From: Rossellomorea sp. AcN35-11
GTDB lineage: Bacteria > Bacillota > Bacilli > Bacillales > Bacillaceae_B
Assembly: GCA_030388825.1 (NCBI GenBank)
Contig: CP128835.1
Coordinates: 1,126,501 to 1,190,500, forward strand
Length of the DNA stretch: 64,000 nt
Direction of reading: 5' to 3'
Numbering within the stretch: the stretch's first letter is position 1; the number at the start of each line of letters is the position of its first letter. This document shows positions 39,061 through 49,058 of this stretch, piece after piece. The position numbers and the translations under genes are program-made. The notes under the pieces were generated by a model, which had not been told where the DNA came from, did not search any database, and saw nothing but the letters and a program-made list of their open reading frames with translations.

Positions 39061-39196
39061 AGAAGTTGCTTTCCGCTGCAGGTTGCTCGCTTTCCGCGGG
39101 GCGGGAGTTGAGCCTCCTCGGGCGTTGCCCTGTGGGGTCTCAACCTTCCCGCATCTCCCGCAGGAGTCGAGCACCTTCCGCTCCAATCAACTTTCT
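39061..39196. repeat. 136-bp GC-rich dispersed element with terminal inverted repeats
   Basis: The element begins AGAAGTTG and ends CAACTTTCT (near-inverted ends). It contains CTTTCCGCTGCAGG..., GGGCGGGAGTTGAGCCTCCTCGG and CAGGAGTCGAGCACCTTCCGCTCC. It is markedly richer in G+C than its AT-rich flanks. I recall closely similar sequences scattered in Bacillaceae genomes. It lies between the SAM-riboswitch terminator and the transporter genes and is probably a mobile or dispersed insert. Confidence 0.75.
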
Positions 39197-39359
39197 GGGT
39201 TTTACATCCTTACACACTCCACGTAACCCAAACGAATGGAAGAATTTCTTTGTTTATAAAGGAGTTCAATGTTTTCTGACACCTATGACTTGCTGAATGA
39301 AAACACTGAAAGAGCTTTTTATCACATAGAGGCATGGTACCTCGGAAGGAGAAGGAAAA

Positions 39360-40445
39360 ATGAAAAAAGCAGGAATATTACTCGTTTTATTAACACTCAT
39401 TTTCAGTTTGGCGGCCTGTCAGCCAAAGGTATCCCAGGAGGCAGGGGCAGAAACAGGAAAGCAGAAGGAAACAGTCTCCGACCATCCCCTTTCGAATAAG
39501 AGAATAGCACTCATCATGCAGATCAATTTAGGAACATTTTCGGCTCAGTACATAGCAGGGGTAAAGGAACAGGTAGAGAAATTCGGAGGCAAGGTGCAGG
39601 TGTTTACGTCAGAGGGAGATCTCGCGAAGATGTCTTCGAATCTGGATGCAGCCATCAATCAGAAATTTGATGGGATCCTCATTGATCATGGAACGAAAGA
39701 AGCCCTGCAATCAGGGGTGGAAAAAGCAAAGGAACAAAATATTCCCGTAGTCGTTTTTGATGCGGATGTTGCATCAGAAGGAGTGACCGTCCTTGAACAG
39801 GGAGACCGGGAAATGGCGGAGCAAACCTTGACCAGGCTTTCGGAAGAGCTTGGCGGTGAAGGGGAGATCGTGAAGATTTGGGTTGCAGGCTTCGCGCCCA
39901 TGGAAAGACGTCAGGTGGCATATAAGGAATTTTTAGAAGGGAATCCCGGTATTAAAGAGGTGGCGGCCTTTGGAGCGGCTACCCAGAATACCGCCTTGGA
40001 TACACAGGCACAGATGGAAGCGATCTTGAAGCAGTACCCGAATAAAGGGGACATCGATGCGGTATGGGCGGCCTGGGATGAATTTGCAAAAGGTGCCGTC
40101 CGTGCCATTGAAGCGGCAGGAAGGGATGAAATCAAAGTATATGGAATCGATATGAGTGATGAGGACCTGCAGATCATCCAAAAAGAGGGGAGCCCGTGGG
40201 TAGCGTCGGCAGCAGTGGACCCGAAGGATATCGGCCGGGTGCAGGTGCGTTTCTTATATCAAAATCTGAACGGCGAAGCAACACCGGAGAAAGTGAAACT
40301 CAATCCAGTGTTTATAGAGAAGGATGCATTGCCGGCTGAAACGATCACGACAGATCAGTTACACGAGCATGTAGAGGGCTGGGGGGCAAGTGAACAGGGA
40401 TATACAGATGAATTGAAAAAGCTTGAGGCATCTTTGAAAGAGTAG
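39360..40445 (+). CDS. Sugar-type ABC transporter substrate-binding lipoprotein
   Basis: This 361-residue lipoprotein has a signal peptide ending in the lipobox LAAC, then a ribose-binding-like type I periplasmic domain (Peripla_BP_4; RIALIMQINLGTFSAQYIAGV..., DGILIDHGTKEAL, AVWAAWDEFAKGAVRAI, YGIDMSDEDLQ). The ATG at 39360 follows GGAAGGAG. With the next two genes it forms an RbsABC-like importer. The S-box upstream suggests a ligand tied to methionine/SAM recycling, such as methylthioribose or a related thio- or deoxy-pentose; that is inference. Confidence 0.9.
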   Translation: MKKAGILLVLLTLIFSLAACQPKVSQEAGAETGKQKETVSDHPLSNKRIALIMQINLGTFSAQYIAGVKEQVEKFGGKVQVFTSEGDLAKMSSNLDAAINQKFDGILIDHGTKEALQSGVEKAKEQNIPVVVFDADVASEGVTVLEQGDREMAEQTLTRLSEELGGEGEIVKIWVAGFAPMERRQVAYKEFLEGNPGIKEVAAFGAATQNTALDTQAQMEAILKQYPNKGDIDAVWAAWDEFAKGAVRAIEAAGRDEIKVYGIDMSDEDLQIIQKEGSPWVASAAVDPKDIGRVQVRFLYQNLNGEATPEKVKLNPVFIEKDALPAETITTDQLHEHVEGWGASEQGYTDELKKLEASLKE

Positions 40446-40461
40446 AAAGGAGTTGGGAGAG

Positions 40462-41999
40462 ATGGCGTCTCCGCTGTTAGAAATGAGGGGCATCAATAAA
40501 CGTTTTTCTGGAGTGAAAGCCTTGAAGAATGCGAGCTTCGATGTGAAAGAGGGGGAGGTACACGCCCTTCTTGGTGCGAACGGTGCAGGGAAAAGCACCT
40601 TGATGAAGATTTTGTCAGGAGCTTTTGTGCAGGACACGGGAGACATCGTCCTTCAGTCTGAAAAGAGAGACTATCAATCTCCCAAAGAAGCGAAGGAACA
40701 TGGCATTCACTGCGTGTACCCAGGAAGTGGATACGGCCATTGTCCCTGAACTTTCCGTTGCGGAAAATATCATCCTTGATCGATTTTCTCAAAAACGATC
40801 CTTTTTCATTACGAAAAAAATCGGTGCACCATGAAGCAATGGAGGCCCTTAAACGGATAGAGTCAGAAACGATCCCCCTGCATGTTCCCGCGTCTTCCTT
40901 AACACTCGCGGAAAAGCAGCTGGTGCTCATTGCAAGAAGTCTCATCCAACATGGGAAAGTACTGATTTTAGATGAACCGACGGCGCCTTTAAGCTCTTTA
41001 GAGACGGAAAAGCTCTTTCGGGTCATTGATGAGTTGAAGAAAGAGGGAGTGGGGATCATCTTCATCTCTCACAGGCTGCCGGAAGTGTTTCGGCTTTCCG
41101 ACCGGATCACGGTTATGAAGGACGGAGAGACGGTAGGGACGTTTGACACCGCTCAAACGACCCCTCATGACATTATTGAATCCATGCTTGGAAGTACATA
41201 TAAAGAAGAATTCGAGAGAAGGTCACGACAGGTCGGGGAAACGCTTTACGAGGTGAAGGATCTTGGCGACGGAAAAAAAGTAAAGGATATTCATCTGTCC
41301 GTAAAAAAAGGGGAAGTCGTCGGGGTGGTTGGTCTTGTAGGAGCGGGGAAGACGGAGCTGGCCAAAGCCTTATTCGGAGCTTCTCCTGTAGAAAAGGGTG
41401 ATCATTTCCTCAATGGGAGGAAGGTTGAGATTCATTCTCCCCGTGACGCAGTTCGGAACGGGTTGGCCCTCGTTCCCGAAGAAAGACGGAAAGAAGGCCT
41501 GTTCATCCATGAGTCTGTCCACCACAACCTGAGTTTTCCTTCTTTAAGAAACGTATCTGACAGACTGTGGATCAACCGGCGCAAAGAGCGTGAGATGGCT
41601 CGTGAGAAAATCGTTTCCCTCTCGATTAAAGCCGCCCATGAAGGAATCCGGGCCGACTTTTTAAGTGGAGGGAATCAGCAAAAGGTGGCAATAGGAAAAT
41701 GGCTGTCAGAGGAATCGATGGTGTACTTATTCGATGAACCGACGAAGGGTGTGGACGTGGGGGCAAAGAAGGAAATCTTCTCCCTGATTCAATCCCTTGC
41801 CGAAAAGGAGAAGGGTGTCCTTTATTTTTCCTGTGAGATACAGGAAATCCTGGCCATATCGGACCGGATCCTCGTCATGTATGATGGGCGGATCGTCAAA
41901 GAACTGAAAAATGAAGAAGCGACTCAAGAACTCATACTGTTTTATGCTTCAGGGGGGACTTATGAATATGAAAGGCAAGACGCTCGACTTACTGTTTAA
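40462..41999 (+). pseudogene. RbsA-type sugar ABC transporter ATPase with two frameshifts
   Basis: The duplicated ATPase has Walker A motifs GANGAGKST and GLVGAGKTE, and the second-half signature LSGGNQQKV. Three frames must be joined. An extra C in CCC near 40721 leaves GIHCVYQEVDTAIVPELSVAENIILDRF out of frame. An extra A in the A7 run near 40814 breaks FFITKKSVHHEAMEALKRIE. Removing both gives exactly 512 codons (511 residues), normal for RbsA-like proteins. ATG at 40462 follows AAAGGAG. As written the importer would lack its ATPase. Both lesions are homopolymer insertions, so error is plausible. Confidence 0.9.
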
Positions 42000-42957
42000 A
42001 TACGGGGCCATTTGTTTGATGGCCGTGATTCTTATCTTCTTCAGTTTATATAATCCATACTTCTTTACATATGGAAATTTATCAGACATCCTGCGCTCGA
42101 TTTCCATCGTGACGGTGGTGGCACTCGGGGTCACCTTCACTCTCGTTGTCGACGGCTTCGACTTGTCCGTGGGATCGACAGTTTCTCTTTCTACGGTGGT
42201 GACGGCTTCACTGATGGTCTGGTATGAAGCTCCCATGTGGATCGTCCTTCTCATTCCCATACTGGTGGGAGCGGGAGTGGGGCTGTTCAATTCGTTATTG
42301 ATCGTTAAGTTCGGCATCCCGGATTTACTGGCTACTCTAGGAGCCATGTATATCATTTCTGGCGTACATCGAACGTATACAGAAGGATACTCGATCTACA
42401 ATCATATGCCCATGACAACAGGCGGGACGGCTCCGGGAGAATTCTCCGAGGCTTTCCTCTGGATCGGTCAGGGCAAATGGCTGGGACTGCCGGTTCCCGT
42501 CTGGATCATGCTCGTATTGGTTTCCCTTGTTTATGTCATCATGCACTTCACAACATGGGGACGGATTCTCTATATGACTGGTGGGAACGAGGAGGCATCC
42601 CGCTTATCAGGGGTAAGGGTAAAGCGGGTGAAATTAATCGCCTACGTCCTATCGGGGGTATTCGCATCGATTGGAGGGATCCTGTTCACGGCCCGTGTGG
42701 GATCAGGGCAGATGGATGCCGGAGCCCCTCTCCTGATGGAAGCTGTGGCTGCGGTGTTTGTCGGCTTCTCCGTTTTGGGCGCAGGGAAGCCCAATATACT
42801 TGGGACCTTCTTCGGGGCGGCACTGATCGGAGTCCTGTTGAACGGGTTGACGATGATGAATCTACCATACTATGCATTTGAAATCATTAAAGGAAGCGTA
42901 CTGGTGCTGGCACTGGCAGTGACCTATATACATGCCAGGAAGGTGCGCGGCTCTTGA
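41962..42957 (+). CDS. Sugar-type ABC transporter permease
   Basis: This BPD_transp_2 (RbsC-like) permease of about 331 residues has eight to ten membrane helices and conserved motifs SVGSTVSLSTVVTASLM, LLATLGAMYIISGVHRTY and GNEEASRLSGVRVKRVK. It overlaps the ATPase 3' end by about 38 bases, indicating coupling. AGGGGGG precedes two possible starts, ATG at 41962 and ATG at 41968. It completes the importer operon. Confidence 0.9.
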   Translation: MNMKGKTLDLLFKYGAICLMAVILIFFSLYNPYFFTYGNLSDILRSISIVTVVALGVTFTLVVDGFDLSVGSTVSLSTVVTASLMVWYEAPMWIVLLIPILVGAGVGLFNSLLIVKFGIPDLLATLGAMYIISGVHRTYTEGYSIYNHMPMTTGGTAPGEFSEAFLWIGQGKWLGLPVPVWIMLVLVSLVYVIMHFTTWGRILYMTGGNEEASRLSGVRVKRVKLIAYVLSGVFASIGGILFTARVGSGQMDAGAPLLMEAVAAVFVGFSVLGAGKPNILGTFFGAALIGVLLNGLTMMNLPYYAFEIIKGSVLVLALAVTYIHARKVRGS

Positions 42958-42958
42958 G

Positions 42959-42985
42959 TGAGGCGCCTTTCGGGGTGCCTCCTTT
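42959..42985 (+). terminator. ABC transporter operon terminator
   Basis: GAGGCGCC and GGTGCCTC pair with one wobble, followed by CCTTTT; a modest terminator right after the permease stop. Confidence 0.6.
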
Positions 42986-43005
42986 TGGGAAGCCGCTTCT
43001 TCATC

Positions 43006-43035
43006 AAAAAAAACCCATCCCGATCCGGGACAGGT
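43006..43035 (-). terminator. ywjG terminator
   Basis: On the minus strand, CCTGTCCCG and CGGGATGGG form the stem, followed by eight Ts. Confidence 0.85.
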
Positions 43036-43045
43036 CCATTTCAAC

Positions 43046-43570
43046 CTACTCTTCATACTCCTCAAGCATCTCACGGATGCCAAACCCCAGGACAAAATAA
43101 AGATAAAGGGCGGCCATGCTGGAAGGGAAGCTTACCCGCTCACCGATCTCATCGCCGGGAAGCATGCCTTTGATCAGTTTCGTATCCAGGTGAATGTCGG
43201 CTGTGTCAGCCAGGTTGGCTTCTCCCTCGACTAAACCTGACACGGCTACGAAGGGAACTCCTTCATCCGACAATTTCCTGCCAAGTAAAACAGCCTCTTC
43301 ATCCGTTGAAAATCGAGTGACGAGCAACACACGATCAGCCTCAGTCAATTCAACGGAAGGATCATAACGCTTGGCAGAAGGGAGAGGTTCGGCACCGGAC
43401 AGGGCTTCTGCAGTGACCGCCTCCATTTCACCAAATCCTTTGATGTAGATATTCCCTTCACCGATGGCGGCCTGCGCCAGCAGGCGGGCACCGTCTTCGA
43501 TTTGAAATTCCTGCTTGTCATATATACGCTTGAACAGGCCCGTTAGCTGAGTTGTAAACATTTTTATCAT
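43046..43570 (-). CDS. ywjG: DUF2529 protein YwjG (SIS-like)
   Basis: This 174-residue protein resembles YwjG/DUF2529, which has a SIS-like alpha/beta arrangement (AAIGEGNIYIKGFGEMEAV; DRVLLVTRFSTDEEAVLLGRKLSDEGVPFVAVSG). Function unknown. The start is ATG at 43570 behind AAGGAGAG; a longer frame to 43741 lacks a ribosome site. It is divergent from spo0F as in B. subtilis. Confidence 0.9.
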   Translation of the reverse strand: MIKMFTTQLTGLFKRIYDKQEFQIEDGARLLAQAAIGEGNIYIKGFGEMEAVTAEALSGAEPLPSAKRYDPSVELTEADRVLLVTRFSTDEEAVLLGRKLSDEGVPFVAVSGLVEGEANLADTADIHLDTKLIKGMLPGDEIGERVSFPSSMAALYLYFVLGFGIREMLEEYEE

Positions 43571-43597
43571 AGAATGACTCTCCTTATTATAATAAGC

Positions 43598-43694
43598 TTC
43601 GACATTTGTCATCATAACGCTTATTATAAAGGGGGAAAAGGCCGTAAGTAAAATCTCTTTAAAGGCAGGATTTTTTACAGGAAAAAGAGAATTA
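43598..43694 (+). promoter_or_regulatory. spo0F control region: Spo0A box and sigma-H promoter
   Basis: GCAGGATTT (43665-43673), 12 bases, AGAGAATTA (43686-43694) matches the sigma-H consensus RnAGGAWWW-N11-12-RnnGAATWW. A 0A-box core TGTCGAA on the minus strand (43598-43604) lies about 60 bases upstream of -35. Both agree with known sigma-H and Spo0A control of spo0F. Confidence 0.8.
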
Positions 43695-43772
43695 GTAATA
43701 AATATACAATTATAGTTGGGTTTGGTTTCACAGAAATACATAATTTACTTATATACGAAGGGATTGGGATGG

Positions 43773-44135
43773 ATGAAAGAGAAGATTCTGATTGTAGACG
43801 ATCAATTTGGTATTAGAATTCTATTAAATGAAGTGTTACAAAAAGAAGGCTACCAGACATTTCAGGCGGCGAACGGAATCCAGGCCCTTGAAATCGTAGA
43901 TCAGCATTCACCGGATTTGGTGTTGCTTGATATGAAGATACCTGGAATGGATGGTATCGAAATTTTAAAGAGAATGAAGCAGAAGGATGCACATATCCGG
44001 GTCATCATCATGACAGCGTACGGTGAGCTGGACATGATTCAGGAAGCAAAGGATCTCGGTGCCCTTACTCATTTTGCAAAACCGTTTGATATTGATGACA
44101 TCAGGCAGGCAGTGAAGCAGTATATTCCTTCTTGA
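43773..44135 (+). CDS. spo0F: Sporulation phosphorelay response regulator Spo0F
   Basis: Spo0F is a single-domain receiver that passes phosphate from sensor kinases (KinA-E) to Spo0B. The 120-residue protein has the acidic pocket Asp9-Asp10, phosphoacceptor Asp53 in [13 protein letters not shown], the MTAYGE Thr and the FAKPFD Lys. It is nearly identical to B. subtilis Spo0F but starts one residue later. ATG at 43773 is chosen because upstream in-frame sequence overlaps the promoter region. Confidence 0.97.
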   Translation: MKEKILIVDDQFGIRILLNEVLQKEGYQTFQAANGIQALEIVDQHSPDLVLLDMKIPGMDGIEILKRMKQKDAHIRVIIMTAYGELDMIQEAKDLGALTHFAKPFDIDDIRQAVKQYIPS

Positions 44136-44315
44136 CCATATTGATTGAATAGTGAAAATAGTAGTATTTTTAACAATTCGCCTCTGCAGTTGGTAAAATC
44201 AATTATGTTTTGGTATGATACAAGTGAAATTGTAAACAATGTCACGTGGTGCTATATATAACACCGCCATTTCTACTAGAATGGTTCACTGACTGAATAA
44301 AAGGAGGAAATAACT

Positions 44316-45173
44316 ATGCCTTTAGTTTCAATGAAAGACATGCTAATTAAAGCAAAAGAAAACAGCTATGCAGTAGGTCAATTCAACCTGAATAACCTTG
44401 AGTTCACTCAAGCGATCCTGCAAGCGGCTGAAGAAGAAAAATCACCTGTCATCCTTGGTGTATCTGAAGGTGCAGCCCGTTACATGAGCGGATTCAAGAC
44501 AGTTGTGAAAATGGTTGAAGGTCTTATGGAAGACTTAAACATCACAGTACCTGTTGCGATCCACTTAGATCACGGTTCAAGCTATGACAAATGTAAAGAA
44601 GCAATCGATGCAGGTTTTACATCTGTCATGATCGATGCTTCTCACGGTCCTTTCGAAGAGAACATTGAAATCACTTCTAAAGTGGTAGAATATGCTCACT
44701 CTAAAGGTGTTTCTGTTGAAGCTGAGCTTGGAACTGTCGGTGGACAGGAAGATGACGTCATCGCTGACGGCGTAATCTATGCAGACCCTAAAGAGTGTCA
44801 AGAACTAGTGGAACGTACTGGTATCGACACACTTGCACCTGCACTTGGTTCTGTTCACGGTCCTTACAAAGGTGAACCAAACCTTGGATTCAAGGAAATG
44901 GAAGAAATCGGAGCGGCTACTGGTGTACCATTAGTGCTTCACGGCGGAACTGGAATCCCTACAAAAGATATCCAAAAAGCGATTTCTTACGGAACAGCTA
45001 AAATCAACGTAAACACTGAAAACCAAATTGCTTCTGCTAAAGCGGTACGTGAAGTACTGGCAGCAGACACAGAAGTATATGATCCACGTAAATACATGGG
45101 TCCAGCCCGTGAAGCGATCAAAGCGACCGTTGCTGGCAAAATGCGCGAATTCGGTTCTTCTAACCAAGCGTAA
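44316..45173 (+). CDS. fbaA: Class II fructose-bisphosphate aldolase
   Basis: It cleaves fructose-1,6-bisphosphate to DHAP and GAP. The 285-residue zinc enzyme has HLDHGSSYD, the Zn/His segment [10 protein letters not shown], and [12 protein letters not shown] at 44316 follows AAAGGAGG. A weak promoter with TATGAT lies near 44214. It lies between spo0F and transaldolase as in B. subtilis. Confidence 0.97.
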   Translation: MPLVSMKDMLIKAKENSYAVGQFNLNNLEFTQAILQAAEEEKSPVILGVSEGAARYMSGFKTVVKMVEGLMEDLNITVPVAIHLDHGSSYDKCKEAIDAGFTSVMIDASHGPFEENIEITSKVVEYAHSKGVSVEAELGTVGGQEDDVIADGVIYADPKECQELVERTGIDTLAPALGSVHGPYKGEPNLGFKEMEEIGAATGVPLVLHGGTGIPTKDIQKAISYGTAKINVNTENQIASAKAVREVLAADTEVYDPRKYMGPAREAIKATVAGKMREFGSSNQA

Positions 45174-45188
45174 TTTTAGGTAATGTTT

Positions 45189-45303
45189 GGAAAGTACCCT
45201 CTGAAAGATTATGGACTTTCCGGACGTGGTAGTAATAGAATGAAGCAGTAGGATGGGACTGGCACCAGGAGAGGGTTGATACCTTTTTGGGTCAGTCCCT
45301 TCC
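45189..45303 (+). terminator. fba-tal intergenic hairpins
   Basis: GGAAAGT/ACTTTCC (45189-45219) is followed by GGGACTGGCACC (45255-45266) and GGGTCAGTCCC (45289-45299), which pair imperfectly, ending in a short T-poor tail. They probably attenuate or separate fba and tal. Confidence 0.5.
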
Positions 45304-45326
45304 GTTCATTAAAAGATGATTGAAAA

Positions 45327-45336
45327 TTTTGTCGAA
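45327..45336 (+). promoter_or_regulatory. Putative Spo0A box just upstream of the transaldolase start
   Basis: Exact TTTTGTCGAA, 16 bases before the ATG at 45352. If bound, it would act as a roadblock rather than an upstream site. Confidence 0.4.
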
Positions 45337-45351
45337 AATGGGGATGAAGAA

Positions 45352-45993
45352 ATGAAATTTTTCATAGATACAGCAAACATGAGTGAAATTCAGGAAGCAT
45401 TTGAATGGGGAATTGTTTCAGGGGTGACAACGAATCCTTCCCTTGTAGCCAAAGAGAAGAATGTTACATTCGAAGATCGATTAAAAGAAATCACAGATTT
45501 AGTCCCGGGTTCTGTAAGCGCTGAAGTCATCGCGACGGACGCCGAAGGGATGATCAAAGAGGGCCGTGAGCTGGCGAAAATCGCACCGAACATTACGGTT
45601 AAACTCCCAATGACCCCTGATGGACTGAAGGCAACATCTACATTTGCTAAGGAAGGAATTAAGACAAATGTGACGCTTATTTTCAGTGCGAATCAGGCGC
45701 TGCTGGCGGCTCGTGCGGGAGCGACGTATGTTTCGCCATTCCTTGGAAGATTGGATGATATCGGTCATGACGGTCTCGAGCTTGTCTCCAAGATTGCCGA
45801 AATATTTGCGATCCATGGTCTGGAAACTGAGATCATTGCCGCGTCGACACGTCACCCGCAGCACATTACCGAAGCTGCCTTAAGAGGGGCGCATATTGCG
45901 ACAGTACCTCTTAAAGTATTAAAGCAATTGTTCCACCATCCTCTTACGGATAAAGGGATTGAAGCATTCCTGAACGATTGGAACAATCGCTGA
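45352..45993 (+). CDS. tal: Transaldolase (Fsa-type, YwjH)
   Basis: A pentose-phosphate pathway transaldolase or fructose-6-phosphate aldolase-like enzyme of 213 residues. The Schiff-base Lys84 is in NITVKLPMT. The subfamily start [31 protein letters not shown] is diagnostic. ATG at 45352 is chosen over an upstream ATG at 45316, whose product would be extended beyond the family start. Confidence 0.95.
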   Translation: MKFFIDTANMSEIQEAFEWGIVSGVTTNPSLVAKEKNVTFEDRLKEITDLVPGSVSAEVIATDAEGMIKEGRELAKIAPNITVKLPMTPDGLKATSTFAKEGIKTNVTLIFSANQALLAARAGATYVSPFLGRLDDIGHDGLELVSKIAEIFAIHGLETEIIAASTRHPQHITEAALRGAHIATVPLKVLKQLFHHPLTDKGIEAFLNDWNNR

Positions 45994-46185
45994 GTTTAGG
46001 TCCATCGGTCCAAACGAAAAAAATTCGTTTATCCTATACATGTTTTGCCGAAATATGTATACACTAGTAGACAATACCTCTTAGAACGTCTGCATTTGGA
46101 AAAATAATCCTTTTTGTTTGTTGGTGAGTGGAGCCTGACAGCCATTGGGGCTTCCTGATCAATAAACAGTGGAAGGGAGATTAAT

Positions 46186-47469
46186 ATGGAAAAGCTAAAA
46201 ATTGCAGGGGGATATCCCCTTGAAGGAACCATTAAAGTCAGTGGGGCCAAAAACAGTGCGGTAGCCTTGATCCCGGCAACGATCCTTGCCGATTCACCGG
46301 TTACAATCGAAGGGCTGCCTGATATCTCTGATGTCCGTACACTGAAGGACCTTCTGGAAGAAATCGGCGGTACCGTCACCCTTGAAGATGGGGATATGAA
46401 AGTTGATCCAAGTCAGATGGTCTCCATGCCCTTACCAAGCGGAAAGGTAAAGAAGCTTCGTGCTTCCTATTATCTAATGGGGGCCATGCTCGGACGTTTC
46501 AAAAAAGCGGTCATCGGATTACCTGGCGGGTGCCATTTGGGGCCACGTCCCATCGATCAGCATATTAAAGGCTTTGAGGCCCTCGGGGCAGAAGTCACGA
46601 ATGAACAGGGTGCAATTTATTTACGTGCCGAAGAATTAAGGGGTGCCCGCATCTACCTTGATGTCGTCAGTGTCGGGGCAACCATCAACATCATGCTTGC
46701 AGCTGTTCGGGCAAAGGGAAGAACGATCATTGAAAATGCGGCAAAAGAGCCTGAGATCATTGACGTTGCCACTTTGCTGAGCAATATGGGTGCGAAAATC
46801 AAGGGGGCGGGTACCGATGTCATCCGTATCGACGGGGTGGACGAGCTTCACGGCTGCCGCCATACCATCATCCCTGACCGTATCGAGGCTGGAACGTTCA
46901 TGATCCTTGCAGCGGCAGTCGGTAAAGGTGTGCTTGTTGACAACGTTATCCCATTACATATGGAATCAGTCATTGCCAAGCTCCGTGAAATGGGCGTTCC
47001 TGTAGAAACGAACGACGACCAGATCTTCATCGGGAGAGCGGACAAGCTCAAATCCGTTGATGTGAAAACATTGGTGTACCCAGGTTTTCCTACTGATCTG
47101 CAGCAGCCTTTTACCACATTATTAAACAGGGCGGAAGGCTCTGCAGTCGTAACCGACACCATATATTCGGCCCGCTTCAAGCATATCGATGAACTGAGAA
47201 GAATGAATGCCACGATCAAAGTGGAAGGCCGCTCCGCCATCGTCAATGGTCCTGTTCAATTACAGGGTGCCAAAGTGAAGGCAAGCGACCTCCGTGCCGG
47301 AGCCGCCCTTGTCATCGCAGGCTTAATGGCAGAAGGTGTCACAGAAGTAACCGGACTCGAGCATATCGACCGTGGATACAGCGACCTCGTAGCCAAGCTC
47401 GAAGGCCTCGGCGCTACGATCTGGCGTGAAAAGATGTCAGCGGAAGAATTGGAGCAGTTGAAGTCTTAG
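46186..47469 (+). CDS. murAB: UDP-N-acetylglucosamine 1-carboxyvinyltransferase (MurAB/MurZ)
   Basis: It adds enolpyruvate to UDP-GlcNAc, the first committed step of peptidoglycan synthesis and the target of fosfomycin. The 427-residue protein has the catalytic Cys116 in [16 protein letters not shown] and the N-terminal [18 protein letters not shown] at 46186 follows GGAAGGGAG. Placement after transaldolase matches the second B. subtilis paralogue, murAB (murZ). Confidence 0.96.
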   Translation: MEKLKIAGGYPLEGTIKVSGAKNSAVALIPATILADSPVTIEGLPDISDVRTLKDLLEEIGGTVTLEDGDMKVDPSQMVSMPLPSGKVKKLRASYYLMGAMLGRFKKAVIGLPGGCHLGPRPIDQHIKGFEALGAEVTNEQGAIYLRAEELRGARIYLDVVSVGATINIMLAAVRAKGRTIIENAAKEPEIIDVATLLSNMGAKIKGAGTDVIRIDGVDELHGCRHTIIPDRIEAGTFMILAAAVGKGVLVDNVIPLHMESVIAKLREMGVPVETNDDQIFIGRADKLKSVDVKTLVYPGFPTDLQQPFTTLLNRAEGSAVVTDTIYSARFKHIDELRRMNATIKVEGRSAIVNGPVQLQGAKVKASDLRAGAALVIAGLMAEGVTEVTGLEHIDRGYSDLVAKLEGLGATIWREKMSAEELEQLKS

Positions 47470-47772
47470 TTACGTTCTAATCAGGTGGTTGTTTTCAATT
47501 GAAGTCAGGATGAAACAGAAGGGTGCCCGACTCCTGTGGATAGTGAGCACTATAGAGTGGAATCAACACCTGCCTGTGATTGGGAATCAACCACTTCATT
47601 CTGTAAATATTAACAGTGTTACCAGTCATTTTTAGCTTAAATGAACCATTGTGTCCTGCTTTTTTCGAAAAATAGTCTCTCCACCCTCTTTAATGTGTTA
47701 CAATAAATCTGTTAATATGTTATACAATTAAAGAATATTGTAAAACAAAAGGGATTACGGGAGGCTATATAC
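47470..47772 (+). promoter_or_regulatory. murAB-glpX intergenic region
   Basis: No gene is seen. A TTACAAT-like -10 near 47697 and a TATACAATTA near 47720 give candidate promoters for glpX. No clear terminator follows murAB. Confidence 0.35.
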
Positions 47773-48735
47773 ATGGAAAGAAGTTTATCAATGGAGCTTG
47801 TTCGAGTAACAGAGGGGGCTGCTCTTGCATCTGCTCGCTGGATGGGGCGCGGAAAGAAGGATGAAGCAGATGATGCAGCAACCTCTGCCATGCGCGATGT
47901 ATTCGATACTGTCCCGATGAAGGGGACCGTTGTCATCGGAGAAGGAGAAATGGATGAAGCTCCCATGCTTTATATCGGTGAGAAATTAGGGACAGGCTAT
48001 GGTCCGCGCGTAGATGTGGCCGTCGATCCGTTGGAGGGAACGAACATTGTTGCTTCCGGAGGCTGGAATGCACTGGCAGTACTCGCAGTGGCTGATCATG
48101 GCAACCTGTTGAATGCACCGGATATGTATATGGATAAAATCGCAGTAGGACCAGAAGCGGTAGGGAAGATTGATATTAACGCTTCGGTTATCGATAATTT
48201 AAAAGCTGTTGCTAAAGCAAAGAACAAGGATATCGAAGACGTAGTGGCGACAGTCTTGAATCGTCCCCGTCATGAGCATATCATCCAGCAGCTGAGGGAA
48301 GCCGGTGCCCGCATCAAACTGATCAATGATGGTGACGTGGCAGGGGCTATGAACACAGCATTCGATCATACGGGTGTCGATATTTTATTCGGATCCGGTG
48401 GTGCTCCGGAGGGAGTGCTTGCTGCTGTTGCACTGAAATGCCTCGGTGGAGAGATTCAAGGGAAGCTGCTACCACAGAATGATGCCGAGCTCCAGCGCTG
48501 TATCAGCATGGGCCTCAATGTAGACAAAGTCCTCCGGATGGAAGACCTTGTATGCGGTGATGACGCGATCTTTGCTGCAACAGGTGTGACGGACGGTGAA
48601 CTATTAAGAGGGGTTCAACTTAAAGGGACCCATGGTTTGACCCATTCTGTCGTTATGCGCGCGAAGTCCGGAACCGTCCGCTTCATTGACGGACGCCACA
48701 GTCTTCAGAAAAAGCCCAACCTGGTAATGAAATAA
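47773..48735 (+). CDS. glpX: Class II fructose-1,6-bisphosphatase GlpX
   Basis: A gluconeogenic phosphatase of 320 residues. It has metal-binding motifs [15 protein letters not shown] and [11 protein letters not shown], plus [23 protein letters not shown] at 47773 follows ACGGGAGG. It is upstream of rho as in B. subtilis (ywjI). Confidence 0.96.
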   Translation: MERSLSMELVRVTEGAALASARWMGRGKKDEADDAATSAMRDVFDTVPMKGTVVIGEGEMDEAPMLYIGEKLGTGYGPRVDVAVDPLEGTNIVASGGWNALAVLAVADHGNLLNAPDMYMDKIAVGPEAVGKIDINASVIDNLKAVAKAKNKDIEDVVATVLNRPRHEHIIQQLREAGARIKLINDGDVAGAMNTAFDHTGVDILFGSGGAPEGVLAAVALKCLGGEIQGKLLPQNDAELQRCISMGLNVDKVLRMEDLVCGDDAIFAATGVTDGELLRGVQLKGTHGLTHSVVMRAKSGTVRFIDGRHSLQKKPNLVMK

Positions 48736-49058
48736 TAAATAGATATAAAACACTGAGAGAGAAACAAACTCTTCTTTTTAAGAGATTCGGGATGGGCAGG
48801 GTGTCTGACCGCTTCTGCCCGACCACTCTTTTCACTCACTTTTTTCTTCATAGGTGAAAAATGCCGCCTATCGACAAAATTACCTTCCTTTTTTTACCCA
48901 ATCATTGATTCTTGATTAAAAGTATGGTTACAATAGATAAGGTTTTTATCTTCAGCATTTTTACTATTGATTTATGCTTCAACTTATTTCTTCATTTTAC
49001 TAAAATCTATCCTTCTTTTTATCTTTTTAGGTAGGACAAATTAATAAAGCGTGGTGTC
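48736..49058 (+). promoter_or_regulatory. rho promoter and pyrimidine-rich leader
   Basis: A candidate promoter is TTGATT (48905-48910), 18 bases, TACAAT (48929-48934). The following leader to 49058 is strikingly poor in G and rich in U and C. A GGCAG/CTGCC hairpin (about 48793-48820) lies after glpX. A near 0A-box (TTTTGTCGAT on the minus strand) is near 48871. Rho is autoregulated by termination in B. subtilis; whether this leader is the target is inference. Confidence 0.5.

Noticed and set aside
39269-39499. Small open frame overlapping the ABC lipoprotein start
   Set aside because: It lacks a ribosome site and overlaps a well-supported signal peptide in another frame.
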